NCBI GenBank assembly: GCA_016287975.1
Contig: JAEEXV010000302.1
Coordinates: 1 to 28,098, forward strand
Direction: 5' to 3'
Length of the DNA: 28,098 nucleotides
Source of the DNA: Lentisphaeria bacterium
GTDB taxonomy: Bacteria; Verrucomicrobiota; Lentisphaeria; Oligosphaerales; Oligosphaeraceae
The first letter of the stretch is position 1. Each line of letters starts with the position of its first letter. The translations under genes and the position numbers were made by a program. The notes beneath the pieces were generated by a model. The model ran no database searches, was not told the DNA's origin, and was given only the letters and a program-made list of their open reading frames with translations. Shown piece after piece: positions 13,393 through 20,816 of this stretch.

Positions 13393-14642
13393 ACTCGGTC
13401 ATTTTTGGAAAGTGCGCATACTGTAACCGCGTTTTGCGGAATTGCAAGCGGCGTCGGCCATTTTTCCGCGAAGAAATCGGGGTCGTTGAAGCGAGCGTCG
13501 ATGGCGAGGAAGGCGGCGCCGAGGAGGTCGCTGTCCTCGCGTCTGGTGCGGAAATGGAAGGCGACACTGGCGTCGGCGGCCTGGAAGAGGAGGGCGCGCA
13601 CGGCGGCTTCAAGGTCGCGGCAGAAGGCGTCGCCGAGCAGTGGGAGTTCGCCGTCGAGGACGACCTGGTCGGGGGAGAGGTTGTTGACCTGGTTGGCGAG
13701 GGCGATGGAGAGGTGCCGCAGGGCGGGGGCGACGATGGAGCGGGCGTAGGCGCGCTTCCTCCGGTAGTCGGCGGCGAATTGGTCGAAGGAGAGGGCGTCG
13801 TCGCCAGTGGCCTCGCGGGCCTGGCGGAGGAGCACGCCAGTGGAGCAGCGGGTCTCCAGGCAGCCTCGGCGCCCGCATTGGCAGGGGAGGCCGTCGGGTT
13901 CGCAGATGTTGTGTCCGAGTTCGCCGCCGTGGCGTCCGCGGCTCAGGACGACCTTGCCGTCGAGGGCGAGGGCCATGCCGATGCCGCGTCCAGCGCTGAC
14001 GAGCATGGTGCAGCCCCGCGAGAGGGCGGGGTCGCGGTTGAGTTCGTACTGCATGCGACAGAGCATCATGTCCGCGAACTCGGGGGCGAGGCCGAAGCGG
14101 GTGCGGAAGAACTCCTGCAGGTCGAGCTGGCGCAGTTCGGGGAAGTTGGCGGTGACCTGGAGGCGGAGGCCGCCGTCGAGGCTGGTGCCGAAGGTGGAGA
14201 TGCCCATTCCAAGGAACTTCGCGCCCGCCGCGTCCAGCAGCCCGCGCGTCACGCGCTCCAGCGTCTCCAGGAAGAGCGCGCGGGTCGGACGGGGCGGGAA
14301 AAGCGCCTGGTCGCGCTGGATGATGCGCCCCTTGAGGTCGGTCAGCGCGCCTGTGATGCCAGACGGCGACAGCGCGACGCCGATGAAGACGCCGCCCGAC
14401 GGATTCAGGACCAGCCGCTCTCTCGGACGGCCGTTCGCGCTCTCCGCCTTGCCCGCGCCCACCACCAGGCCGCGCGACATGAGGCTCTTCACCGCGCGCG
14501 TGATGGTCGTGCCGTCGCAGCCCACCAACTGCGACAGCTCCACCCGCGACAGCGGCTCGCGGCGACGCAATTCGGAGAGGACCAGCATCGCATGGCGGGC
14601 CTTCAGGTCGCTTAAACGCAAGACTGGATGGTTCTTGAACAT
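13371..14642 (-). CDS. ROK-family transcriptional repressor (NagC/Mlc/XylR type)
   Basis: A 423-aa protein. An N-terminal winged helix-turn-helix lies at about 15-66 (SRVELSQLVGCDGTTITRAV is the recognition unit). The ROK sugar-binding domain carries the zinc motif GELGHNICEPDGLPCQCGRR (240-259; ligands His244, Cys254, Cys256, Cys261), completed by GCLE. The glucokinase-type ATP-binding start is degenerate (FIGVALSPSG), and the usual ENDA segment reads FADMM. It should therefore be a regulator rather than a kinase. It faces the transketolase operon across 239 bp containing a perfect 21-bp palindrome, its likely operator. The final seven codons (ending IPSSNG and TAG) lie inside the tRNA-Glu gene. 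A TACATT -10 lies only 7-12 bp before the ATG, so the mRNA may be nearly leaderless. Confidence 0.9.
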   Translation of the reverse strand: MFKNHPVLRLSDLKARHAMLVLSELRRREPLSRVELSQLVGCDGTTITRAVKSLMSRGLVVGAGKAESANGRPRERLVLNPSGGVFIGVALSPSGITGALTDLKGRIIQRDQALFPPRPTRALFLETLERVTRGLLDAAGAKFLGMGISTFGTSLDGGLRLQVTANFPELRQLDLQEFFRTRFGLAPEFADMMLCRMQYELNRDPALSRGCTMLVSAGRGIGMALALDGKVVLSRGRHGGELGHNICEPDGLPCQCGRRGCLETRCSTGVLLRQAREATGDDALSFDQFAADYRRKRAYARSIVAPALRHLSIALANQVNNLSPDQVVLDGELPLLGDAFCRDLEAAVRALLFQAADASVAFHFRTRREDSDLLGAAFLAIDARFNDPDFFAEKWPTPLAIPQNAVTVCALSKNDRVIPSSNG

Positions 14643-14669
14643 GGCTTTAATGTAGCACGCCTGGGGAAA

Positions 14670-14765
14670 GGGATTGAAGGGTTTGAAGGGATTGAAGGGA
14701 TCGAAGGGATCGAAGGGATCGAAGGGATTGAAGGGATTGAAAGGGATTGAAGGGATTGAAGGGAT
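14670..14765. repeat. 9-bp minisatellite (GGGATTGAA)n, about 10.6 units
   Basis: Ten consecutive units plus a partial one. Variants are GGGATCGAA (three adjacent copies), GGGTTTGAA and one GGGATTGAAA. The array lies between the divergent ROK and transketolase genes, starting 28 bp from the ROK start codon and ending 25 bp before the transketolase -35. It shares its unit with the array at 1705-1746. Confidence 0.95.
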
Positions 14766-14790
14766 AGCTGGTGCATGGGGATGGGGCGGG

Positions 14791-14818
14791 TTGCAATTTG
14801 CGGGAAAGGGAGTATATT
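14791..14818 (+). promoter_or_regulatory. Promoter of the transketolase-SDR operon
   Basis: TTGCAA (14791-14796) and TATATT (14813-14818) are separated by 16 bp. This is the best -35/-10 pair in the window. Transcription would start near 14825, inside the adjacent palindrome. Confidence 0.65.
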
Positions 14819-14821
14819 GAG

Positions 14822-14842
14822 TTAATTTCCGAAAGAAATTAA
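14822..14842. promoter_or_regulatory. 21-bp palindromic operator, probably for the ROK repressor
   Basis: TTAATTTC (14822-14829) and GAAATTAA (14835-14842) are perfect inverted arms around CGAAA. The palindrome overlaps the expected transcription start, where a bound repressor would block RNA polymerase. AT-rich arms of this TTATTTC/GAAATAA type are known for NagC/Mlc-like ROK proteins, and a ROK gene is divergently encoded next door. Confidence 0.65.
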
Positions 14843-14881
14843 GTTGGTTTTTTCATTGGGAGCGAGCAAAGGAGAGAATCG

Positions 14882-15706
14882 ATGAACGGAGAAGAGCTGG
14901 CGCGTTGCCGTGAGTTGTCGAAGAAGATTCGGCTGCATTGTCTGCAGATGGTGTTCAAGGGGCAGAGCGGTCATATCGGGAGCATGCTGTCGACGGCGGA
15001 CATCTATCCAGTGCTGTATACGCGGATATTGAATGTGTGCCCAGAGCGGATGAAGGATCCTGAGCGGGACCGTTTTCTGCTGAGCAAGGGGCACGGGGGC
15101 GCGGCGCTGCTGGCGTGCCTGGCGGAGCTGGGGTATTTTCCCTTGTCGTGGCTGGGCGAGTACTACTGCGACAACGGGAAGTTGAGCGGGCACATCTCGC
15201 ACCATGTGCCTGGGGTGGAGTTTTCGAGCGGGTCGCTGGGGCACGGGCTTCCGGTGGCGTGCGGGATGGCGATGGCGGCGCGCCAGCGGGGCTCGAAGCA
15301 GCGGATCTTCTGCATGTCGAGCGACGGCGACCTGGACGAGGGGAGCACGTGGGAGGCGATCATGCTGGCGGGGCAGCACCACTGGGACAACCTGGTGATG
15401 CTGGTGGACTACAACCGCCTGCAGGCGCTGGGGTCGTCGAAGGACATCATCGACCTGGAGCCGCTGGTTCCGAAACTGGAGATGTTCGGCTGGAAGGCGA
15501 TCGAGGCGGACGGGCATGACCCCGAGGCGGTGGAGGCGGCGCTCACGCGTCTGCCGCTGGAGGCGGGGAAGCCGTCGGCGGTGATCTTCCGCACGGTGAA
15601 GGGGAAGGGCGTGAGTTTCATGGAGAACGACTACAAGTGGCATTACGGCGGCCTCACGGCGGAGTTGCTGGCGCAGGCGGTCAAGGAAGTGGAGGAAGCG
15701 CGATGA
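14882..15706 (+). CDS. Transketolase, N-terminal (thiamine-diphosphate) subunit
   Basis: A 274-aa protein corresponding to the first third of transketolase. His31 (QSGHIGS), the SKGHGG motif (68-73), GSLGHGLPVA (118-127, His121) and the thiamine-diphosphate/Mg motif SDGDLDEGSTWEA through DYN (147-178) are all present. It pairs with the next gene to form a split two-subunit transketolase that moves two-carbon ketol units between sugar phosphates. Single-chain transketolases are about 650 aa. Split forms are often specialised catabolic enzymes (for example for apulose phosphate or sulfo-sugars) rather than pentose-phosphate enzymes. The start has AAAGGAGA 6 nt upstream. Under the promoter at 14791 and probable ROK operator control, it is first in a three-gene operon. 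The substrate is unknown. Confidence 0.92.
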   Translation: MNGEELARCRELSKKIRLHCLQMVFKGQSGHIGSMLSTADIYPVLYTRILNVCPERMKDPERDRFLLSKGHGGAALLACLAELGYFPLSWLGEYYCDNGKLSGHISHHVPGVEFSSGSLGHGLPVACGMAMAARQRGSKQRIFCMSSDGDLDEGSTWEAIMLAGQHHWDNLVMLVDYNRLQALGSSKDIIDLEPLVPKLEMFGWKAIEADGHDPEAVEAALTRLPLEAGKPSAVIFRTVKGKGVSFMENDYKWHYGGLTAELLAQAVKEVEEAR

Positions 15707-16629
15707 GAAAGGCATTCAACGAAGAGCTGCTGAAGATCGCGGAGTCGGATCCGCGGGTGTACATGATCCTGGCGGACATCGGCTACGGCGAGATCGAGCC
15801 GTTTGCGCGGCGCTTCCCGGATCGCTTCATCAACTGCGGCGTCGCGGAGCAGTCGATGACGGGGGTGGCGTGCGGCGTGGCGATGGAGGGGAACATCGCG
15901 ATCACCTACTCGATCGCGAACTTCCCGACGCTGCGGTGCCTGGAGCAGGTGCGCAACGACGTGTGCTACCACGACGCGAACGTGAAGATCGTGATCATCG
16001 GGGGCGGGGTGTCGTATGGCGAACTGGGGGTGTCGCACCATTCGACGGAGGACATCGCGATCATGCGGGCGCTGCCGAACATGGTGGTGCTGGCGCCGTG
16101 CGACAAGGCGGAGGCGCGGGCGGCGACGCACGCGATGATGGCCTACGAGGGGCCAGTCTACTTCCGCTGCGGCTACAAGGGCGAGCCCGACATCCACACG
16201 GGGCCAGTCGAGTTCCGCATCGGCGGCTCGCAGCAGGTGCGCGAGGGGACGGACGCGACGGTCTTCTTCGCGGGGCCGATCGGCTACGACGCGCTGCTGG
16301 CGGTGGACGCGCTGGCGCGGGAGGGCATCCGCTGCCGCCTGGTCAGTCTCTACTCCATCAAGCCCATCGACAAGGCCGCCATCGTGCGCGCCGCGAAGGA
16401 GACGGGCGGGATCGTGACGCTGGAGGAGCACAACCTCTCGGGCGGCCTCGGCGGCGCGGTCGCGGAGGTGCTGATGGACGAGGGATGCGGGGGCGTGCCG
16501 TTCCGTCGGCTGGCGCTTCCAGACCTCTATGTCACGAAGGTGGGCAGCCAGGAGTGGCTGCGGAACGAGTACGGCCTGGGCCAGGCGGGTGTCGAGGCGG
16601 CTGTCAAGGCGATGGTCAAAGGGAGGTAG
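15703..16629 (+). CDS. Transketolase, C-terminal subunit
   Basis: A 308-aa protein covering the pyrimidine-binding and C-terminal domains of transketolase. The catalytic Glu that activates thiamine diphosphate is Glu49 in CGVAEQSMTGVACGVA. SYGELGVSHHSTEDIAIMR (about 100-119) and a C-terminal LYSIKPID and TLEEHNLSGGLGGAVAE are typical. The ATG overlaps the stop of the N-terminal subunit gene (ATGA), so translation is coupled and equal amounts of the two subunits are expected. The frame is open further upstream, but only the coupled start matches the family. It is followed by an SDR gene 4 bp on, within the same operon. Confidence 0.93.
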   Translation: MRKAFNEELLKIAESDPRVYMILADIGYGEIEPFARRFPDRFINCGVAEQSMTGVACGVAMEGNIAITYSIANFPTLRCLEQVRNDVCYHDANVKIVIIGGGVSYGELGVSHHSTEDIAIMRALPNMVVLAPCDKAEARAATHAMMAYEGPVYFRCGYKGEPDIHTGPVEFRIGGSQQVREGTDATVFFAGPIGYDALLAVDALAREGIRCRLVSLYSIKPIDKAAIVRAAKETGGIVTLEEHNLSGGLGGAVAEVLMDEGCGGVPFRRLALPDLYVTKVGSQEWLRNEYGLGQAGVEAAVKAMVKGR

Positions 16630-16633
16630 AAGG

Positions 16634-17395
16634 ATGATTTCACTGCAAGGCAAGAAGGCGATTGTGACGGGGGGCGCGGGCGGCATCGGCCTGGCGGGGG
16701 TGAAGGCCTTCCGCGCGGCGGGTGCGGAGGTGATCTTCGCCGACATCAACGAGGAGGCGGGCCGCAAGGCGGCGGCGGAGACTGGCGCGACCTTCGTGAA
16801 GTGCGACGTCTCCAACAGCGCCGACGTGCAGGCGGTCGTCGCCGCCGCGGACGGCAAACTCGACATCCTCTACAACAACGCGGGCGTCTACTGGAACGGG
16901 CGCGACGGGCGCATCACCGACATCGACGAGGCGGTCTGGGAAAAGGTGATCGCGATCAACCTGCGGAGCGTCTTCCTCTTCTGCAAATACGCGATCCCGC
17001 TGCTAATGAAGCAGGGCGGCGCGGTCGTCAACACCGCCTCCAGCGCGGGCGTCATCGGCATCCCCGACTGCGACGCCTACACCGCCACCAAGGGCGCCAT
17101 TGTGCAGCTGACCAAGTCGATGGCCGCCGAATACGGGCGCTACAATGTGCGCGTGAACTGCATCGCGCCAGCCGCCATCATGACCCCGATGATGCGCCAG
17201 AGCAACCCCGAGGACTCGACCTTCGACGAAGAGCGCTTCCTGAAGCTGCGCACGCCGCTGCGCCGCTACGGCACGCCCGAGGAGATCGCGAAGGTCGCGC
17301 TCTTCCTCGCCTCCGAGGAGGCCAGCTACCTCAACGGCGCGATCATCGTCGCCGACGGCGGCATCACCATCAACGGCGACCTCTCGAAGATATAG
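16634..17395 (+). CDS. Short-chain dehydrogenase/reductase (SDR)
   Basis: A 253-aa classical SDR. It has the NAD(P)-binding TGGAGGIG (12-19), Asp37 at the end of strand 2 (VIFADIN, favouring NAD), NNAG (81-84), catalytic Asn109, Ser136/137 (NTASSAG), and the Tyr149-x3-Lys153 pair in AYTATKGA. The C-terminal ASYLNGAIIVADGG is also typical. The ribosome-binding site GGGAGG overlaps the end of the transketolase subunit gene; spacing is 4 bp. Coupled to a split transketolase, it most likely oxidises or reduces a sugar, polyol or deoxy-sugar so that it can enter, or leave, the transketolase reaction. The frame is open upstream into the previous gene; the chosen start is the only one matching the family. 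Confidence 0.92.
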   Translation: MISLQGKKAIVTGGAGGIGLAGVKAFRAAGAEVIFADINEEAGRKAAAETGATFVKCDVSNSADVQAVVAAADGKLDILYNNAGVYWNGRDGRITDIDEAVWEKVIAINLRSVFLFCKYAIPLLMKQGGAVVNTASSAGVIGIPDCDAYTATKGAIVQLTKSMAAEYGRYNVRVNCIAPAAIMTPMMRQSNPEDSTFDEERFLKLRTPLRRYGTPEEIAKVALFLASEEASYLNGAIIVADGGITINGDLSKI

Positions 17396-17426
17396 CCGAT
17401 GCCCGCCTGTCGTGCGGGGGCATGAT

Positions 17427-17462
17427 GCGTAGCCACGGCGACCGTGCCGTGGCTACGCTTTT
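17427..17462 (+). terminator. Terminator built on the dispersed GTAGCCACGGC palindrome
   Basis: GCGTAGCCACGGC (17427-17439) and GCCGTGGCTACGC (17446-17458) form a perfect 13-bp stem around GACCGT, followed by TTTT. It ends the transketolase-SDR operon and also contains the stop codon of the convergent EutH-like gene. The core palindrome is the one found in the dispersed repeats at 7469, 9643 and 11527. Confidence 0.8.
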
Positions 17463-18562
17463 GCAGCGGGGCTCTGTTCCTCGCTGGCAAGTCGGGTCGC
17501 GTTTTTGTGATATAGCATCCAGGCGAGGGTGGCGGCGGCGAGGGCGGCGGCGACCTTGCCCGCGATCATGGGGGCGATGAGGCGCGGGGCGACGGCCTGG
17601 CAGAAGGCGAGGTGGTCGGCGATGGCGTAGGCGCCTCCTGGGAGGACGGCGCAGGCGAGGATTTTCCCGAGCGGGTTCATTTTGGCGAGCATCGGGAAGA
17701 CGGGGAGGGGGTTGGCGAGGGTGATGGTCATGCCCGCCATGGAGGTGGCGTCGAGGCCGAGGCGCGGCGCGAGGGCGGCGAAGGGGCGCCGCGTGGCGCG
17801 GACGGCGAGTTCGGCGACGACGTAGGCGCCAGGGAGGATCAGGATGACCATGAAGAGGAGCGGGGCGATCTCCTCCATGGGCATGAGCCAGGCGGCGCAG
17901 CGCCTGCTGTGTCCCGTGAGGGCGGCGACCATTTCGGCGACGATGGCGATGGTGGCGACCTTGGTGAAGACTTTTCCGCAGCCGATGGTGGCGCGGATGA
18001 CGGCCTGCGTGCAGGTGCGGAAGAGGAACGCGAGGATGGCGGTCGCGATGAGCAGCGGCAGCATGTTGACGAAGACGAAGCGCAGGGGGTATCCTGCGGC
18101 GAGGCCGCCGACGAAGGCGCCGGCGGGGATGGTGAGGATGCCGCAGAGGATGCCCCGGAAGAGGATCGGGTGGTCGCGTCGGTCGGTCAGGGTGACGACG
18201 AGGGGCAGGGAGCCAGTGAGGTGGGCACCGAGCAGGGAGCCGATGAGGATGCCGTTGAAGTCGCCGAGGCGCGGGTCGCTGGTGAGCTGGTGGGCGAGGT
18301 GGAAGGCGCCCTGGTCGTTGGCGAGGAGGACGCCTGGAAGCATCCCCGCGTCGATGCCGATGCGGGCGACGAGGCGTCCCAGGGGGTGCATTGCCCAGGC
18401 GATGGTGGGGACGATCGCCAGCATTCCGCCCATGATGATGAAGAGCGTCGGGAAGATTTCGAGGGCGGAGGTGAAGCGTTCGCCGAGTTTGAGGCGGTTT
18501 CCCGCGAGATGGTCGAGCGCGCCGATGACGATCCCGAAGGCGATGAGATAGGTGATGATCAT
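17453..18562 (-). CDS. EutH-like ethanolamine permease family membrane protein
   Basis: A 369-aa polytopic membrane protein. It matches EutH (PF04346) along its length: ALDHLAGNRLKLGERF at the start, LANDQGAFHLAHQL, ILCGILTIPAGAFVGGLAAG, LANPLPVFPMLAKMNPLGKI, and AIADHLAFCQAV and APMIAGKVAAALAA near the end. About ten hydrophobic helices are visible. EutH proteins carry ethanolamine or a related small amine across the inner membrane. No other eut gene (ammonia-lyase, microcompartment shell) is present, so a different substrate is possible. The start at MIITYL was chosen because family similarity begins there; the frame continues 353 codons upstream as shadow. It is co-transcribed with the gene at 18571, 8 bp away, and its stop codon lies in the terminator hairpin. 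Confidence 0.85.
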   Translation of the reverse strand: MIITYLIAFGIVIGALDHLAGNRLKLGERFTSALEIFPTLFIIMGGMLAIVPTIAWAMHPLGRLVARIGIDAGMLPGVLLANDQGAFHLAHQLTSDPRLGDFNGILIGSLLGAHLTGSLPLVVTLTDRRDHPILFRGILCGILTIPAGAFVGGLAAGYPLRFVFVNMLPLLIATAILAFLFRTCTQAVIRATIGCGKVFTKVATIAIVAEMVAALTGHSRRCAAWLMPMEEIAPLLFMVILILPGAYVVAELAVRATRRPFAALAPRLGLDATSMAGMTITLANPLPVFPMLAKMNPLGKILACAVLPGGAYAIADHLAFCQAVAPRLIAPMIAGKVAAALAAATLAWMLYHKNATRLASEEQSPAAKA

Positions 18563-18570
18563 GGCGCTTT

Positions 18571-19494
18571 TTATGCGAGCCAGCCAGCGAGGGCGGCGAG
18601 GATGCCGCCGACGATATAGAGCAGGCAGCCCTTGCCTGAGACCTCCTGCTCGGGGGCGTCCTCGGGCGCCTGCGGCGGCGGGTCGCCCAGGGCGGTGGCG
18701 TGTTCGCCGTCGAGCGACCCGTCCGACCCAGCGTGGATTTTGCGCGGCGGGGCGAGGTCGAGGGCGGGGAGGATGCCGCGGCGGGTTTCGGGGAAGGGCG
18801 GCATCGGGACGCGGCACAGGTAGCCGTCGTGGCCCGCGAGGTTCGGATGCGCCTGGAGCAGCGCCTGTGAATCCAGTTCCGCGTCGTCCTGGCTCACGAT
18901 CATCCAGCTGTCGCCTCCGGTGAGGTCGTGGAACCAGAGTTGCGGGACGGCGCCTGGCTGGAGGCAGACCGAGCGCACTTCGCCGCAGCGGTGGTCGGCC
19001 AGCCACTGCAGCGCGTTGCCGACGGCGTAGACATTGGCCTCCCATTCGGAGGGCGGCGTCGGCGGCTCGTCTGGCCTGAAGAAGGGCTTGATTGAGGCCT
19101 CGCCGTCGAGTTCGAGGAGCCCCCAGCCTGGGATTGTCGGCTCGTAGTGGGCGGGGGCTTCGGGCGACTGCCCCGCCACGCGGCGGAGCGGCATTCGGCA
19201 GGCGATGGCGTTGTATTCGCGGGCGGCGTCGCGCAGTGCCTGGCGGGCCTCTTCGGGGATGGCCGACTGTCCGTCGGCGCCGAGCGGGTCGAAGAGCACG
19301 GCGTAGAGGCGTGGGCCGAGGGCGAAGACGAGGTCGGCGAACTGGGGTTCCTGGTAGCCGCCTTTGAGCACGAGCACGGGCAGATGCGGCGTCGTGGCGG
19401 TCGCGCATTGCTGCAGGGTTCCGAGGGCGGCGGCGTAGAGGAGGGCCTGGTTGCGGACGAAGGCGATGGAGAGGCCGAATGGGTTGGCGGTCAT
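18571..19494 (-). CDS. Unrecognised 307-aa protein with C-terminal membrane anchor
   Basis: I do not recognise a family. The N-terminal part (about 1-230) is an alpha/beta soluble domain with FGLSIAFVRNQALLYAAALG, LPVLVLKGGYQEPQFADLVF, LYAVLFDPLGADG and PQLWFHDLTGGDSWMIVSQD. A Pro-rich linker (about 255-280, PPPQAPEDAPEQE) leads to a terminal hydrophobic helix (CLLYIVGGILAALAGWLA). This is a tail-anchored layout with the bulk in the cytoplasm. GGAG 8 nt before the ATG supports the start. It lies 8 bp upstream of the EutH-like permease on the same strand, so it is probably an accessory or regulatory partner of that transporter. Nothing in the sequence indicates an enzyme active site. Confidence 0.75.
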   Translation of the reverse strand: MTANPFGLSIAFVRNQALLYAAALGTLQQCATATTPHLPVLVLKGGYQEPQFADLVFALGPRLYAVLFDPLGADGQSAIPEEARQALRDAAREYNAIACRMPLRRVAGQSPEAPAHYEPTIPGWGLLELDGEASIKPFFRPDEPPTPPSEWEANVYAVGNALQWLADHRCGEVRSVCLQPGAVPQLWFHDLTGGDSWMIVSQDDAELDSQALLQAHPNLAGHDGYLCRVPMPPFPETRRGILPALDLAPPRKIHAGSDGSLDGEHATALGDPPPQAPEDAPEQEVSGKGCLLYIVGGILAALAGWLA

Positions 19495-19537
19495 GGGAAG
19501 GACTCCGTGGTGAATGGGAAATGGCGTAATGTAATAT

Positions 19538-19543
19538 TATATT
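19538..19543 (+). promoter_or_regulatory. AT-rich divergent promoter region (TATATT / TATAAT)
   Basis: GTAATATTATATTAG supplies TATATT for the plus-strand ADH gene (53 bp before its ATG) and TATAAT on the minus strand (19541 to 19536) for the 307-aa gene. It is the only AT-rich patch in this 101-bp divergent intergenic stretch. No clear -35 on either strand. Confidence 0.4.
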
Positions 19544-19595
19544 AGCGTCGCAATGCCCGCGGAGGCTCAACCATAGCAAAAGGAGGAATGAATCG

Positions 19596-20783
19596 ATGTC
19601 ATCGAACTTTGAGTACTTCACCCCGACGCACGTGTACTTTGGGCGTGGCGAGGAGAAGCGGGTCGGCGAACTGGTGGCGGCGCAGGGGGCGAAGAAGGCG
19701 CTGATCCACTATGGCGGGGGCAGCGTGAAGCGGAGCGGCCTGCTGGACCGCGTGAAGTCGTCGCTGGACGCGGCGGGGGTCGCGTGGGTGGAACTGGGGG
19801 GCGTGGTGCCGAATCCGCGGCTGGGGCTGGTGCACCAGGGGATCGAGCTGGCGCGCCGCGAGGGGGTGGACTTTCTGCTGGCGGTGGGTGGCGGCAGCGC
19901 GCTGGATTCGACCAAGGCGATCGGCTACGGCGCCGCGAATCCAGGCGAGGTCTGGGACTTCTACGACTTCAAGCGCAAGCCCGCGGCGTGCCTGCCGATC
20001 GGGGTGGTGCTGACGCTGGCGGCGACGGGCAGCGAGATGAGCGATTCCTCGGTGATTACAAACGAGGAAGGGATGGTCAAGCGGGGGGTGTCGTGCGACC
20101 TGTGCCGTCCGCGCTTCGCGATCCTGAATCCAGAGTTGACGCTGACGTTGCCGGACTACCAGACGGCGTGCGGCTGCGCGGACATCCTGATGCACACGAT
20201 GGAGCGCTATTTCACCTCGACCGCGACGCTGGAGTTGACCGACGCGATCGCGGAGGGGCTGATGCGCACGGTGCTGGCGAGCGCGCGGGTTCTGGCGAAG
20301 GATCCTTCGGACTACGAGGCGCGGGCGGAGGTGATGTGGGCGGGGAGCCTCTCGCACAATGGCCTGACGGGGTGCGGCAACCAGGTCCGCGGCGACTGGA
20401 TGACCCACAAGATGGAGCATGAGCTGAGCGGGCTCTACGACGTCGCGCACGGCGCGGGGCTGGCCGCGATCTGGGGCAGCTGGGCGCGCTATGTCTACCG
20501 CGACTGCCTGCCGCGCTTCCGCAAGTTCGCCGTGAATGTGATGCAGGTGGCGCCGTCGGGCACGGACGAGGAGATCGCGCTGGCGGGCATTGTCGCCATG
20601 GAGCGGTTCTTCCGCGAAATCAAGATGCCGACCTCGCTGGCGGAACTGGGGGTGAAGCCGACGGAGGCGGAGATCGCGTTGATGGCGAAGAAGTGCGCGG
20701 TCACCGTCGGCGGCGCGGGCGGCGCCGCCAAGGTGCTCCGCGAGGCGGACATGGCCGCCATCTATCGGATGGCGATGGGCTGA
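19596..20783 (+). CDS. Iron-containing alcohol dehydrogenase (BDH/YqhD type)
   Basis: A 395-aa group III Fe-dependent alcohol dehydrogenase. The NAD(P)-binding GGGSALDSTKAIG lies at 98-110. The metal ligands are Asp196 and His200 (CADILMHTMERY), then His275 and His285 (KMEHELSGLYDVAHGAGLAA). TLAATGSEMS (140-149) is the usual nucleotide-ribose region. The length is normal for the family. A strong Shine-Dalgarno (AAAAGGAGG, 19577-19586) supports the start; an ATG 8 nt upstream is out of frame. NADPH-dependent members reduce aldehydes such as butanal, glyoxal or methylglyoxal. Divergent from the EutH-like operon, it might reduce acetaldehyde from ethanolamine breakdown, but the needed lyase is absent. 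It is followed after 33 bp by the LamG-hydrolase gene. Confidence 0.92.
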   Translation: MSSNFEYFTPTHVYFGRGEEKRVGELVAAQGAKKALIHYGGGSVKRSGLLDRVKSSLDAAGVAWVELGGVVPNPRLGLVHQGIELARREGVDFLLAVGGGSALDSTKAIGYGAANPGEVWDFYDFKRKPAACLPIGVVLTLAATGSEMSDSSVITNEEGMVKRGVSCDLCRPRFAILNPELTLTLPDYQTACGCADILMHTMERYFTSTATLELTDAIAEGLMRTVLASARVLAKDPSDYEARAEVMWAGSLSHNGLTGCGNQVRGDWMTHKMEHELSGLYDVAHGAGLAAIWGSWARYVYRDCLPRFRKFAVNVMQVAPSGTDEEIALAGIVAMERFFREIKMPTSLAELGVKPTEAEIALMAKKCAVTVGGAGGAAKVLREADMAAIYRMAMG

Positions 20784-20816
20784 CTGGACCGCGTGAATTC
20801 GGCGGGGGGGGACTGG

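Noticed and set aside
17453..19621. A single 722-codon frame joining the EutH-like gene to sequence beneath the 307-aa gene
   Set aside because: Only the last 369 codons resemble EutH. The upstream part is Arg/Pro-rich shadow, and the 307-aa frame there is more protein-like.
17453..20783. A complete ethanolamine utilisation locus
   Set aside because: Only a EutH-like permease and a generic iron alcohol dehydrogenase are present; no ammonia-lyase, reactivase or shell genes are seen.
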